This document shows, in pieces, positions 15,740 through 24,911 of a stretch of DNA of 64,000 bases. How positions within the stretch are numbered: the first letter of the stretch is position 1; every line of letters begins with the position of its first letter. The stretch comes from Acetomicrobium sp. UBA5826. GTDB taxonomy: Bacteria; Synergistota; Synergistia; Synergistales; Acetomicrobiaceae. The notes below the pieces were generated by a model. That model was not told the DNA's origin. It was given only the letters and a program-made list of their open reading frames with translations, and searched no databases. Both the position numbers and the translations under genes were made by a program. The DNA is taken from NCBI RefSeq assembly GCF_002433005.1, contig NZ_DJHF01000022.1, positions 48,508 to 112,507 of the forward strand. Reading direction: 5' to 3'.

Positions 15740-16630
15740 CTAAAAGATCACCCACAAAACGAAGGTCATTATGAAAATAGCCGTCGCAGGAGGGTCAATG
15801 TGGGTATCGCCGTGTATGACAAAGGTACGAGAGGCAAATTCACCTACAAAAGCTGATATTACGCCCATCAAGGCACCAATGAACAAAGAACCGCTGAAAA
15901 TCGCCGCCAATGAAGCGATAATTGTCATATGATGCGTAACTGGAACGTTTATCCCAAAACAGAGGAACACCAAAGTTGCAGCCGAGATGCCGAATCCTAC
16001 AAAGGCTGCCGCAGGGAAGTATGCTTCATTTATTCCTATAACAGCAAGAGCATACCATGCTGTGACTAAGCTAACTCCCAGAGAAATCATAAAAAGTTGA
16101 CCGAAATCCTGCTGGTGGGGCACCCACACGTCGTTTCCTCCCGGTGTAAATCGACCTCGGGCCTTAGCTTCTTCGCTCAACGTGCCAAATAGTCCTGTTT
16201 TTCCAAAGGTCAAACGTACTATGGCGTTCGACAAAAACACCGTTAAAGCTACATTATCGGTGAAGCCTGCTGGAAAAATTGTATTGAAGACAGAAACCAA
16301 AAGATAACCTAAAATACCAAAGAGACCGCCCACCAACAATGCCATGGGATCCTTAAACCCAGCCCCTCCGGAGACTATGTCCTTGCCTGCTCCGTGTATG
16401 CCCTTTTTAGCGGCATAGGCAACAGCGGCAACACCCCCGCAAAAGGCGACGTGAGGGCCGAAGACAGGGCCAAAAGCTACATTAGAAATAAAGTCAAAGG
16501 AAGACCCCCCAAGCACAGCTGCTGCTCCAACCAAAACAGCAAAACCGGTGAACACGAAAGCAGGCAGCCCGCCTAAAGCCGCACCAAATACTCCACCACC
16601 GAAAGAAGCAAGAAGCGTAGCAAAATTCAC
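15740..16630 (-). CDS. Multi-pass membrane protein of unknown function
   Basis: A 296-aa very hydrophobic protein with roughly seven to nine membrane segments, rich in Gly and Ala. Among its segments are GGVFGAALGGLPAFVFTGFA, GGLFGILGYLLVS and a loop with GGNDVWVPHQQDFGQLF. Two conserved-looking polar motifs, VPVTHHMTI and HGDTHIDPPA, sit near membrane segments in the second half and could bind a metal or substrate. I do not recognise the family; a permease or channel is the best guess. The start is a GTG at 16630 with AGGGGG 8 nt upstream. It is flanked by terminators, so it forms a single-gene unit. Confidence 0.7.
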   Translation of the reverse strand: MNFATLLASFGGGVFGAALGGLPAFVFTGFAVLVGAAAVLGGSSFDFISNVAFGPVFGPHVAFCGGVAAVAYAAKKGIHGAGKDIVSGGAGFKDPMALLVGGLFGILGYLLVSVFNTIFPAGFTDNVALTVFLSNAIVRLTFGKTGLFGTLSEEAKARGRFTPGGNDVWVPHQQDFGQLFMISLGVSLVTAWYALAVIGINEAYFPAAAFVGFGISAATLVFLCFGINVPVTHHMTIIASLAAIFSGSLFIGALMGVISAFVGEFASRTFVIHGDTHIDPPATAIFIMTFVLWVIF

Positions 16631-16783
16631 CTTTGTAACCCCCTCTCAAAATATTGTACAAAACCGCAAGGGAACAACCAAAAAGCTCTATCCTGAGACA
16701 TCACCTCCCAAGATAATTGCTTTAGTTTCCTATTTTATCTTCTCTATTCTCTCTTCAAAAATAGGAATTGTAGATGTGATACT

Positions 16784-16829
16784 AAAAACTCAATGGCTCA
16801 AGCCGGCCGGCTTGAGCCATTGAGTTTTT
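16784..16829. terminator. Terminator overlapping the stop of the DUF362 gene
   Basis: Perfect 46-nt palindrome with 23-nt arms (left arm AAAAACTCAATGGCTCAAGC then CGG). On the minus strand it ends in a T-run, and the TAA stop of the DUF362 gene at 16828-16830 forms its base. Confidence 0.9.
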
Positions 16830-18132
16830 ACGCCTTTCCTTGGGCAAAGGCCTGAAGATCGGTGTTTACTTTTGAGAAAACATAAACGGGAGCACAACCT
16901 GGGTATGTAAAGACTTTCTTTGCAAGCTTCATCGCTTCTTCGACCTTTTCCTTGGAAGGGAAGTATTTCCAGCAGTCACCTAAGACAAAAAGATTTTTGC
17001 CTTCTGCATAAAGTGGATCGAAGTCAGGTACTCCACCTGCAATGAAGACGCATTCGCCTTTTTCTGCAACCATCTTTTCCACGTCAATTCCTGTGTTCTT
17101 GAAGGAATCGAGAGCTCCACGTAGATACACGTAACAACCTGGACAGGTTTGCTGAATTATTACCGTTAAACCTTTGTATACCCCAACAGGGTTGTCATTA
17201 GCCCGTTTAAAAAATTTCCTAACATCCTCCAATTTTTCACCTACTACCTCAATGGAGGCCAAATCACCCACTCCGAGCCCCTCTGTAGCTGCTATCCTAA
17301 CGGCCGGAATTTCCCCTGGCTCAAAACCCATGATATACGAAGTGACTGTGTCTACGGCCACCGTGTCCCTACCCGCTATTATCAAATTCATCTCGATCGG
17401 CGTTCCCGCATGTGGTCCCTGTCCCTCCATGCCGATGATCCCATCGATTATAGTAAGATCCGCCTTTCTAATTCGCAGCATATCAGCCAGCTTCTGGCCA
17501 AGATCTATCCTGTGGGCACCCTGTTGCTGTCCGCTTGGGTGCCTGTTTGGAACGATGCCGTTCCAATTTTTTATGCCTAAAGTAACGGTCCCGCCAACAT
17601 GAACCTTCATCTTTGGCAAATTGATAACAACATCGGCCTCTAAAACAGGACGAAATACCTCGGCCTTTTTAAATACCCTTCCCTCAGGGATTTCAACAAC
17701 GACGGTGGACTCTTCGTCGAAATATATTACTCGATCTGCCCCGCCACGCAACGCAGCTTCTTCCATCCCCGATTCCTTGAAGGCTGGTTTTGCCTTGCCA
17801 ACGTGAAGCCCTAAAGAGGGATTATCACCTACCCACACTTCCGCAGCTTTGGACTCCTCTTTCAGGAAAGCCACTACTGCTTCCACCGTTCTGGGATCTA
17901 CTACGGCAAAACTTTCAGGAGGTGCTTGAAATGCCAAATTGGGCTTAACCAATACCCTATCCCCTGGTTTAACTATGGCATCGATGCTTCCCAGGGACAA
18001 CTCCACGGCTTTCTTGACCGCCGCCTTTATCGCTGCTACGTCTTCATCGTATCTCACAAATTTACCGCCCATAAATTCCCCGTTTCCCTTTATTCCGTTT
18101 GCCTTAACGACAGATACCTTTGCTTTTTCCAT
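16828..18132 (-). CDS. DUF362 domain protein
   Basis: A 434-aa protein of the DUF362 family, usually found in anaerobes and sometimes fused to ferredoxin domains. Typical segments are GDRVLVKPNLA near residue 60, DVVINLPKMKVHVGGTVTLG near 170, NWNGIVPNRHPSG, and GRDTVAVDTV near 255. The C-terminal third carries several Cys residues (TCPGCYVY, GECVF, GDCWKYF, YPGCAPVY) that could bind a metal or cluster, but there is no classical CxxCxxCxxxC motif. Its function is unknown. The ATG has AGGAGGGG 8 nt upstream. It is monocistronic, with a terminator at its stop. Confidence 0.85.
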   Translation of the reverse strand: MEKAKVSVVKANGIKGNGEFMGGKFVRYDEDVAAIKAAVKKAVELSLGSIDAIVKPGDRVLVKPNLAFQAPPESFAVVDPRTVEAVVAFLKEESKAAEVWVGDNPSLGLHVGKAKPAFKESGMEEAALRGGADRVIYFDEESTVVVEIPEGRVFKKAEVFRPVLEADVVINLPKMKVHVGGTVTLGIKNWNGIVPNRHPSGQQQGAHRIDLGQKLADMLRIRKADLTIIDGIIGMEGQGPHAGTPIEMNLIIAGRDTVAVDTVTSYIMGFEPGEIPAVRIAATEGLGVGDLASIEVVGEKLEDVRKFFKRANDNPVGVYKGLTVIIQQTCPGCYVYLRGALDSFKNTGIDVEKMVAEKGECVFIAGGVPDFDPLYAEGKNLFVLGDCWKYFPSKEKVEEAMKLAKKVFTYPGCAPVYVFSKVNTDLQAFAQGKA

Positions 18133-18240
18133 TTATATCTCCCCTCCTCAACTTGTATATCCATAGCTACCCCTATCAATCCTTTGGATAATGATATCAT
18201 ATTTCTGGGACAACACGCTACAATAATTTTCCAACAAAAC

Positions 18241-21048
18241 TCAATCAATTAAATTATATTCATCTCTGATCTCCTCTTCCTGCAAGGGTCTCGTCAAATC
18301 GTCCAGGCGCTGCAAGTAACCTTCCAGGCGCTTTAAAGCTTCTCCGTACCCTGCCCAATCGCCCCTTCGCAATGCTTCCTCTGCTTCATTGTATGTTTCC
18401 CTGGCTCTCCTTACCAATTCCCCGAGGGTACCGCCTTCAGGCAAGCCCTCCGATTTGTACAAAGGAGATTCTGCCGCTTTGGTTTCCCTTTCGTCCTCAA
18501 TTCCAAATAAATCGCTAATTACGTCATCGAAGCGCTCTCCCCAAACTACCCGGCCACCGGCCGCAAGGATTATCCTCTTGAGTTCGGGAAGATCGCTGTT
18601 TTCTGCCCTTAAGTAGAGAGGTTGCACGTACAAAATCGAATCCTCCAAAGGGATCACCAGCAATCTTCCAAATATTACGTCCGAGCCTCTCTGTCCCCAC
18701 AAGGAAACCTGTGCCGATATCTCGGGATGTTGATTTATCAATGCCTCTATCTGCTGGGGGCCGTAAATCAGTTTCTGCTTCGGGAATACATAGGCCACCA
18801 GCTGACCGTAAGCATCTCCATCGCAACGCCCCGCTAACCAGGCAATCATATTGTTCTTTCCTGTGGGGAGATAGGGCGTGACCAAGACATATTCAGCCCT
18901 CTCCTCTTCTCTCAGCTTCGTGACGATATAATAGGGCGATGCCTGCGATCCTCCGTGTGTGGGGAAGGACCAGACGTCTTCTCTGTTGTAAAAGGTGTTT
19001 GGGTCCGTCATGTGATACACGGCAAATATTTGAGCCTGCACTTGAAAAAGGTCCATGGGATAACGTCGATGGAGGATCAACTCAGGGGGCATCTCTTCCA
19101 GGGGCTTAAACAGATCGGGAAATATCTTATTCCAACTGAGGATCAAAGGATCCTCAGGATCGGAAATGTAAAACTCAACGTTACCGTCATAGGCATCAAC
19201 CAGAACTTTTACGCTGTTTCTGATGTAGTTAAAACGTATCTTTCCGGCTTTGGTCGATAGAAGTGTTGGCTGCGAATAGGGATATCTGTCGGTTATGGTG
19301 TAAGCGTCCATCACCCACACAAGCCTTCCGTCCATCACCGTAAGGTAGGGATCTTGATCGAAAAGCAAAAAGGGCGCAATACGCTTAGCTCTTTCGAGTA
19401 TATTCCTGTAATACATGATCCTACTCTCCGACGTGATTACGTCGGTAAAAAGAATTTGAGTATCGCCAAAGCGAACGGAAAATGCCAACCTGCGTAATAA
19501 AGAATTAACGGGAACTCCTCCGCTGCCTTCATAGGTGGAGCGGACATTCTCGTCTCCAGCGGGGTAGTCGAACTCTTGAACCGTCGTTTTTACCAGAACA
19601 TAATAATCGGTCATTTCTCCGTAATATATTTGAGGATATTCAATGGAAAGGGGAATGGTCATCCTGGGAGGCAAATCTTGAACGTAAAATACGGGCAAAC
19701 CCGTTGGGGTTACCTCATTGACAGGATTCATTACTATACCATAACCATGGGTAAACTCGAGATGCATATTCACCCATGTAGGGTTTTGAAGCTGCCGAAC
19801 GTCTAATTCCCTTGCGGCGAGCATCACCTGCCTGGGCACTTCGCTTTGTAAATAGTAGCGATCTATATCGATGTCGGGGAAATCGTAATAGGTCCTAATT
19901 TCCTGAAGTTGCTTGTAGCTTCTAAGCAAGGGGCCGTAATCCCACAACCTTATGTTCTCTATGGTTTCGATGTTTTTATTAAGGTCTTCCATCGTCACTC
20001 CGTCTTTGGGAGTGATATGGCGCAATACTACATCGTCTAACCCGTATGCGCGTTGCGTGGCCAGGATGTTATGTCTTATGTAAGGGCTTTCCCGCTGAAA
20101 TTCGTTGGGCTCTACTACATATCTTTGAATTACCCCTGGATATATGCCCCGCAAACCAATTGTTCCAACGATCCATACTCCAATCAAGACTGCTATGAAC
20201 TTCCAACTTTTGCGTCTAGCAGCTATGGGGAGAAAAAGCCCGATGACGGCGACGGCTGTGGCAAGGACGTTTAAGGCCAACAGGCGAGCATGCAAGTCTG
20301 TATATCCCGCTCCGTAGACGACGCCCAGGGGAGAAAAGAGAAGTTCGTAACGGTCAAACCAATACCCCAACGACAACAAAAGCATTAAAATGCCGGCCAA
20401 AATCCCCAATTGCAACCGCTCTCGCGCCGAAAGGGGGATTTGTCTGTAGGACTCCATGTCAACTCTTCCCTGAGCTCTGGCGATAAAGAAGATGAAAGCC
20501 GTACCTATCAACGAAATCAAAAAGACTTTAAACAAAAGACTTTGTGCATACCTATAAAAGGGGTATTGGAATATATAAAATCCAATATCTTTATTGAAAA
20601 TTGCATCTTTTGCGTCAAAGGGCATTCGATTCAAAAACCTCAAGACCATCGCCCACTGATCCTTTGCCCCGAAGGCCAAAGCAAGAGCAACGACTAGGGC
20701 AAAGGCGTTGATCAACATCTTTACCCGAGGCAGGTTCAAGGGGGAATCGAAAAAGACCACAGCTTCCAAGGCCGTCTTCCTTGCCCGCGTTAAGCTAAAT
20801 CTGATGATACCCATGGATAGTATGAAAACGAAGCCAAAAAGGAGCCATTGAGGCCAGAACTTTTTCCAAAAAACAGCAGCGTAATCGAGGGCATCGTACC
20901 AGATAAAATCCGTATAGAATCGAACAAAGGGAACAAAACCTAAGATAACGGCCAAAATAACGATGGGCAGAACGACTCCGCAGCCCATGTTAAGGGATGG
21001 CCCGCCCGGCCAGCGGCTTCCAGTTCTGTCTTCATTACGATAATTCAT
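18241..21048 (-). CDS. UPF0182 family large membrane protein
   Basis: A 935-aa protein of the UPF0182 (COG1615) family, the normal size. The N-terminal ~300 residues hold about seven membrane segments with FYTDFIWYDALDYAAVFWKKF at the start and FYIFQYPFYRYAQSL further on. A large soluble, presumably extracytoplasmic domain follows, with RYVVEPNEFQRESPYI, LRSYKQLQEIRTYYDFPDID and QDLPPR. The C-terminal tail is acidic and helical (YNEAEEALRRGDWAGYGEAL), probably a short coiled coil. Its function is unestablished. The second of two consecutive ATGs (21048) has the better 7-nt spacing to GGAGG. It is divergent from the M23 peptidase. Confidence 0.88.
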   Translation of the reverse strand: MNYRNEDRTGSRWPGGPSLNMGCGVVLPIVILAVILGFVPFVRFYTDFIWYDALDYAAVFWKKFWPQWLLFGFVFILSMGIIRFSLTRARKTALEAVVFFDSPLNLPRVKMLINAFALVVALALAFGAKDQWAMVLRFLNRMPFDAKDAIFNKDIGFYIFQYPFYRYAQSLLFKVFLISLIGTAFIFFIARAQGRVDMESYRQIPLSARERLQLGILAGILMLLLSLGYWFDRYELLFSPLGVVYGAGYTDLHARLLALNVLATAVAVIGLFLPIAARRKSWKFIAVLIGVWIVGTIGLRGIYPGVIQRYVVEPNEFQRESPYIRHNILATQRAYGLDDVVLRHITPKDGVTMEDLNKNIETIENIRLWDYGPLLRSYKQLQEIRTYYDFPDIDIDRYYLQSEVPRQVMLAARELDVRQLQNPTWVNMHLEFTHGYGIVMNPVNEVTPTGLPVFYVQDLPPRMTIPLSIEYPQIYYGEMTDYYVLVKTTVQEFDYPAGDENVRSTYEGSGGVPVNSLLRRLAFSVRFGDTQILFTDVITSESRIMYYRNILERAKRIAPFLLFDQDPYLTVMDGRLVWVMDAYTITDRYPYSQPTLLSTKAGKIRFNYIRNSVKVLVDAYDGNVEFYISDPEDPLILSWNKIFPDLFKPLEEMPPELILHRRYPMDLFQVQAQIFAVYHMTDPNTFYNREDVWSFPTHGGSQASPYYIVTKLREEERAEYVLVTPYLPTGKNNMIAWLAGRCDGDAYGQLVAYVFPKQKLIYGPQQIEALINQHPEISAQVSLWGQRGSDVIFGRLLVIPLEDSILYVQPLYLRAENSDLPELKRIILAAGGRVVWGERFDDVISDLFGIEDERETKAAESPLYKSEGLPEGGTLGELVRRARETYNEAEEALRRGDWAGYGEALKRLEGYLQRLDDLTRPLQEEEIRDEYNLID

Positions 21049-21179
21049 CATTTTACCTCCAATTATCTTTATTGGTTTCTCAATCAGCGTTACATAACGG
21101 TTTTTTGATATCTTTTACAAGTATGTTACCATTTCCCTTGCACATATGGCGACATCAATTTCTTTGGGGGGTCAATATT

Positions 21180-22052
21180 TTGAATAATATTTTGAATAGA
21201 AAGATAAAAAATATATTATACAGCACTTTTATAACGATCTTCGTCTTATCTACGCTGGCGGAAGCCGCAGAACTTAAATGCACCTATGCGACGCGCCTGG
21301 GAGAACCTTTCTTAATGCGTCTCGTCTCGCCCTACCCTTTAACCGACGTAACTGTTCGTTGGCTTGACAAAGAAGGTCCATTAAATGTCGCCTTTTCGGA
21401 AGGCAAATATGAAGCGAGTATGCTTTTGGGAACAGATGTAAAGGATACAGGCCCCGGCGTTCACGAACTGATAGTGAGATATCACGAAAGAGGTAAATTT
21501 TGGACTCTGCGGCATGATGTAAAGGTGAAGCCAAAATCTTATCAGACCCAGGAACTGAAGGTACCGCAAGCTATGGCAACGCCTCCCAAAGAAGTCCTGG
21601 AAAGGATAGAAAAGGAATCGAAATTGGTAAGAGATATCATTAACGCTGTCACTCTCCGACGACATTGGGAATTGCCGTTACAACGTCCCGTTAATGGGAT
21701 CGTTACATCACCCTACGGATTTAAAAGAATTTACAACGGTACCCCAGGAAATCCCCACCGAGGAATCGACTTCAGGGCAGCCGTCGGAACGCCTGTAAAA
21801 TGCGCCGCAGACGGCGTCGTATCCCTTACAGGAGATCATTACTTCGGCGGAAAGAGCGTGTACGTCGACCATGGGAACGGAGTCATTTCCTGCTATATGC
21901 ATTTATCCGAGATCTCCGTTAAAGAAGGCCAATTTGTACAAAAAGGAGAAGTTATTGCTCTTTCTGGACAGACCGGAAGGGCCACGGGCCCACACTTGCA
22001 CTTTGGGCTTTATCTTTTAGGAAATGCCGTCGATCCAGCGTCACTTTTTTGA
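21180..22052 (+). CDS. Secreted M23-family metallopeptidase (peptidoglycan endopeptidase-like)
   Basis: A 290-aa exported protein. I place the start at the TTG at 21180, which has GGGGGG 7-8 nt upstream. It gives a standard signal peptide: MNNILNRKIKN basic end, hydrophobic ILYSTFITIFVLSTLAEA, probable cleavage after AEA. A beta-rich N-terminal domain follows. The C-terminal LytM/M23 domain carries the zinc ligands HRGIDF (His and Asp) near residue 195 and GPHLHFGLY near 270, with HGNGVISCYMHLS between. It probably cuts peptidoglycan cross-links. An open frame runs 180 bp further up but overlaps the divergent UPF0182 gene and lacks a ribosome site. Confidence 0.88.
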   Translation: MNNILNRKIKNILYSTFITIFVLSTLAEAAELKCTYATRLGEPFLMRLVSPYPLTDVTVRWLDKEGPLNVAFSEGKYEASMLLGTDVKDTGPGVHELIVRYHERGKFWTLRHDVKVKPKSYQTQELKVPQAMATPPKEVLERIEKESKLVRDIINAVTLRRHWELPLQRPVNGIVTSPYGFKRIYNGTPGNPHRGIDFRAAVGTPVKCAADGVVSLTGDHYFGGKSVYVDHGNGVISCYMHLSEISVKEGQFVQKGEVIALSGQTGRATGPHLHFGLYLLGNAVDPASLF

Positions 22053-22429
22053 ATGCCACTAGCTTAAATGCGCCTTATGTTATTTGCTAAATCATTTTAG
22101 ACCATTTTTCAGGAACCTTTTGTTCGTCGACGCAAAGCCAGTGCCTTATTTGAAATAGAGCCCAAAAGGGGTTGACTTCAAAAATTAGGACATGATAAGA
22201 TCGTACCTGCTCGTTTAATGTTCTATAGTAACAAAGGTAAATTAATTGTTTTTTGCTAACTATTAGCATTTTAGTTGGCTTAAAATAGCGGCGGCAATTG
22301 CAAAAGGATATTCAAAGGGATTGTCTGATCTACCTTATCAAGAATTTCTTATAGCCTGTGATATTTTTGTATTGTCAATCGTATGCTCCTGCAACTCCTT
22401 TAAACTCTAGATAGAAAAGGAGCTGTAAT
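22053..22429. other. 377-bp intergenic region upstream of the Mrp operon
   Basis: No gene is supported here. A 60-codon open frame on the minus strand (22087-22269) has no ribosome site and matches no family I know. On plus, TTGACT at 22172-22177 followed by ATAAGA 17 nt later is a possible promoter for the Mrp operon; it would leave a leader of about 220 nt. No clear terminator for the M23 gene is visible. Confidence 0.4.
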
Positions 22430-22951
22430 ATGGGGACCTATCGCAAAAAATCTATTTTGCTCTTCGTGGTTCTCTTTTTATTCTGGGTTCTTTTTACATG
22501 GAAGTTAGAACTTCCTGCTCTGGTTGTTGGGTTGGCCTTGAGCTTTGTCATTACCCGAATTTCACACCTATCCTTTTTCCCCACCGTACACGAGTTGTAT
22601 CGCCACAAAGAACCGCCTCTGCACTTTCGATTTAGGGAAGCAATTACCTTTTTTCCCTTATATGTCTTAAATATTCTCTTGGCTACCGCTCAGGTCGCCC
22701 TCTTAGCTCTAAAACCGCATATCGAGTTAAAACCTGGCATCGTCAAACTTGAAACCTCAATTAGAAACAAAACAACTTTAGTCATCTTGGCAAACCAGAT
22801 CACTTTAACACCTGGCACTTTGACTGTCGACATTGATTTAGCGCATCACAATTTATTCGTCCATTCCATAAATCTTCGCACCTTAGATGCAGACTCGGTG
22901 CGCAAAGAAGTCAAAGAGCTCGAGGAACGACTAAGGAGGATGATGGAATGA
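22430..22951 (+). CDS. mrpE: Mrp/Mnh antiporter subunit E
   Basis: A 173-aa membrane protein and first gene of an eight-gene Na+(or other cation)/H+ antiporter operon. Two or three N-terminal membrane segments (LLFVVLFLFWVLFTW, LPALVVGLALSFVI) precede the family's characteristic soluble tail with LKPGIVKLETSI, TLVILANQITLTPGTLTVDI and the Asp/Leu-rich HSINL segment. It is in the plasma membrane complex that exchanges cations for protons and in related respiratory complexes transmits ion pumping. AAGGAG lies 7-8 nt before ATG. The stop overlaps mrpF by 4 nt. Confidence 0.92.
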   Translation: MGTYRKKSILLFVVLFLFWVLFTWKLELPALVVGLALSFVITRISHLSFFPTVHELYRHKEPPLHFRFREAITFFPLYVLNILLATAQVALLALKPHIELKPGIVKLETSIRNKTTLVILANQITLTPGTLTVDIDLAHHNLFVHSINLRTLDADSVRKEVKELEERLRRMME

Positions 22952-23205
22952 TAAGACTGGCCCTCTGGGGATTGATGATCGCTTCTCTCATGGGATTCTG
23001 GCGCGTCATAATCGGACCGACGGTTCCAGACAGAATAGTAGCTGCCGATGCTCTTACGATTATTTTAACAACAGTCCTGGCTTTGCTTGCCGTAGATTTC
23101 GGAAATGGAATTTTTTTGGACATTGCCTTGGCCTTTTCCATTTTAGCCTTCGCAGATGTCCTTATAATGGCTAAGTATTTTGAGCACGGAGAACTTCACC
23201 GATGA
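22948..23205 (+). CDS. mrpF: Mrp/Mnh antiporter subunit F
   Basis: An 85-aa protein with three membrane segments, typical of MrpF/PhaF. The conserved loop RVIIGPTVPDRIVAADAL follows the first segment and FGNGIFLDIALAFSILAFADV forms the third. It overlaps both neighbours by the ATGA-type 4-nt junction, showing tight translational coupling. It is a structural subunit of the Mrp complex; no catalytic residue is assigned in the family. Confidence 0.92.
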   Translation: MIRLALWGLMIASLMGFWRVIIGPTVPDRIVAADALTIILTTVLALLAVDFGNGIFLDIALAFSILAFADVLIMAKYFEHGELHR

Positions 23206-23561
23206 ATATTGATATCACTTCGGCAATTGCATGCGCTTTTATGGTGGTTGGAGTATTCTTCGCCATGACATCTGCTCTGGGAATGATAAGATTCCCCGAC
23301 GTTTACACCAGAATTCACGCCGGAACCAAGGCGCTAACGGGAGGAGCATTAATGACATTGGTCGGAGCAGCTCTTTACTATCCTGCATGGCAAGTCAAGG
23401 CGAAAATTCTGCTCATAGCTCTCTTTTTTCTGATCACGAATCCCATTTCCTCCCACGCTATTGCAAGAGCCTGCTATTTGCACGGAATAAAGCCTACGGT
23501 CTCCTATAAAGACGACTATGGAGAAAATTTAAACAACAACGGCGAGGAGACCGAGCGGTGA
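23202..23561 (+). CDS. mrpG: Mrp/Mnh antiporter subunit G
   Basis: A 119-aa membrane protein with three predicted membrane segments and the diagnostic loop SALGMIRFPDVYTRIHAGTK. The segment FFLITNPISSHAIARACYLHG in the last third is also typical of MrpG/PhaG. The hydrophilic tail is Asn/Glu-rich. It starts in the 3' end of mrpF (4-nt overlap) and ends overlapping the next gene as GTGA. It is an accessory membrane subunit of the antiporter complex. Confidence 0.92.
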   Translation: MNIDITSAIACAFMVVGVFFAMTSALGMIRFPDVYTRIHAGTKALTGGALMTLVGAALYYPAWQVKAKILLIALFFLITNPISSHAIARACYLHGIKPTVSYKDDYGENLNNNGEETER

Positions 23562-23818
23562 GTGCCCTCTTTTACTCCTTTGTCTGCTTTTTTTTGATTT
23601 TGACCGCTTTGGTGGCATCCGAGATAAAAGACATCTTAAGTGCCGTGATAAGTCTTTCTGTTTTTAGCGTATTATTGGCAATAGCCTTTGTTGCGCTTCA
23701 AGCCCCCGATGTTGCGCTTACACAGGCTGTCATTAGCTCCGGATTAATCACGTCTCTTTTTTTGGTCGCCTACAGCCAAACACAAAAAGAAGGCAGACGA
23801 GAAAATGACGAGGAGTAG
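23558..23818 (+). CDS. DUF4040 / MbhD-like antiporter subunit (MrpA C-terminal domain equivalent)
   Basis: An 86-aa protein with three membrane segments (YSFVCFFLILTALVASEI, SAVISLSVFSVLLAIAFVAL, and VISSGLITSLFLVAY). LQAPDVALTQAVISSG is the signature of the domain that in classical Mrp systems is part of the C-terminal region of MrpA. In archaeal Mbh/Mbx hydrogenases and here it is a separate gene. The start is a GTG overlapping the mrpG stop. Together with the next gene it replaces the MrpA C-terminus, while no full MrpA is encoded. Confidence 0.88.
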   Translation: MSALFYSFVCFFLILTALVASEIKDILSAVISLSVFSVLLAIAFVALQAPDVALTQAVISSGLITSLFLVAYSQTQKEGRRENDEE

Positions 23819-23823
23819 CAGTG

Positions 23824-24573
23824 ATGTCTAAGTCCTGTTTTTTAAGAATCGTGACTTTCTTGCTTTGCCTTGCACTAGGATGGCAGTTCTGGAAGGGCAT
23901 CCTCGCCCTTGAACCGACCCAAATCATAATAGGCCCTGCGGCACATTACATCGAAAGTGCCGCCGAAGAAACGGGCGCAACAAACATAGTTGCTGCCATA
24001 CTCTTCGATTACAGAGCCTTAGATACCCTAGGCGAAGCGTCGGTAATTTACACGTCGGTTTGCGGCATCGCGATGTTATTTGCCAAAAGCAAATTCAAAA
24101 TCTCTTCTACGGGATTGTCCTTCATTGTGAAAAGGGGAGTAAGTTTTATAATTCCTTTTCTGCTATTGTATGCTGCAGGGATAGTGCTCATGGGACACAT
24201 ATCTCCCGGCGGAGGCTTTCAGGGTGGAGCAGTTTTTGCTACCGCTACAATCCTTTTCTGTATTGTTTACGGCTCTGGCTTTGAAGCAGTCATGATCAAG
24301 CCCAAGACAAAAGAACTGATAGAATCGTCGGGAGCTCTCATGTTTGTTCTCATTGGATTCGTTGGGCTTTGGACCGGGGCGGGCTTTCTCGCTAATATCG
24401 CCGCTGGCTACCCAAAGGGGGAGGTAGGCAGATTTCTAAGTGGCGGATCTATACCACTACTAAATATCGCAGTAGGCATGAAAGTAAGCGCGGGGCTGTC
24501 CACTATCTTTTACAGCATGATTAAGCTCTTGGAATTCGAGGTCACCAAGCATCCGGGGGTGAAGAATAAATGA
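23824..24573 (+). CDS. mrpB: Mrp/Mnh antiporter subunit B with MbhE-like N-terminal part
   Basis: A 249-aa membrane protein. The N-terminal ~100 residues contain NIVAAILFDYRALDTLGEASVIY, the signature of the MbhE/MrpA-C-terminal segment. The rest is an MnhB domain, with GHISPGGGFQGGAVFATA (the proline/glycine-rich MrpB motif) near residue 120 and further membrane segments up to LSTIFYSMIKLLEFEV. The ATG at 23824 is chosen over the adjoining GTG at 23821 because GAGGAG is then 8 nt upstream. The stop overlaps mrpC as ATGA. Confidence 0.9.
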   Translation: MSKSCFLRIVTFLLCLALGWQFWKGILALEPTQIIIGPAAHYIESAAEETGATNIVAAILFDYRALDTLGEASVIYTSVCGIAMLFAKSKFKISSTGLSFIVKRGVSFIIPFLLLYAAGIVLMGHISPGGGFQGGAVFATATILFCIVYGSGFEAVMIKPKTKELIESSGALMFVLIGFVGLWTGAGFLANIAAGYPKGEVGRFLSGGSIPLLNIAVGMKVSAGLSTIFYSMIKLLEFEVTKHPGVKNK

Positions 24574-24911
24574 CTATAATCACGTTAAGCCACGGCACTG
24601 CTATAATTTTATTCTGCATTGGTTTATATACAATAATATCCAAAAGAAACCTCTTTAAAACGGTCATAGGTCTTTCCCTTATGGAATCCTCTGTTTTATT
24701 GCTGATAGTAGCCGCTGGCTTTGTGCAGGGGGGGCGTCCTCCCATTTTGCCAATAGAAGGCATTGCCGTAAACCCCCTCCCCCATGCTTTTACCTTGACA
24801 GCAATCGTAATAGGGGCAAGCGATTTGGCTTTGGCCCTTGCTTTCGTAATAAAGCTACATCAACGTTACAAAACGGTAGACTTGGATAAAATAAGGGGTC
24901 TTCGAGGATGA
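24570..24911 (+). CDS. mrpC: Mrp/Mnh antiporter subunit C (NuoK-like)
   Basis: A 113-aa protein with three membrane segments, homologous to NuoK of complex I. Visible features are GLYTIISKRNLFKTVIGLSLMESSVLLLIV, with the membrane Glu in the second helix that is conserved in NuoK/MrpC, and the third helix segment HAFTLTAIVIGASDLALALAFV. It overlaps both neighbours by 4 nt. It is part of the proton/cation path of the complex. Confidence 0.92.
   Translation: MTIITLSHGTAIILFCIGLYTIISKRNLFKTVIGLSLMESSVLLLIVAAGFVQGGRPPILPIEGIAVNPLPHAFTLTAIVIGASDLALALAFVIKLHQRYKTVDLDKIRGLRG

Noticed and set aside
20997..21179. N-terminal extension of the M23 peptidase
   Set aside because: The extension overlaps the divergent UPF0182 gene, has no ribosome site, and would put the signal peptide in the interior. 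The TTG at 21180 fits better.
22087..22269. A 60-codon minus-strand open frame in the leader of the Mrp operon
   Set aside because: No Shine-Dalgarno sequence, no family resemblance, and AT-rich context where such frames arise by chance.
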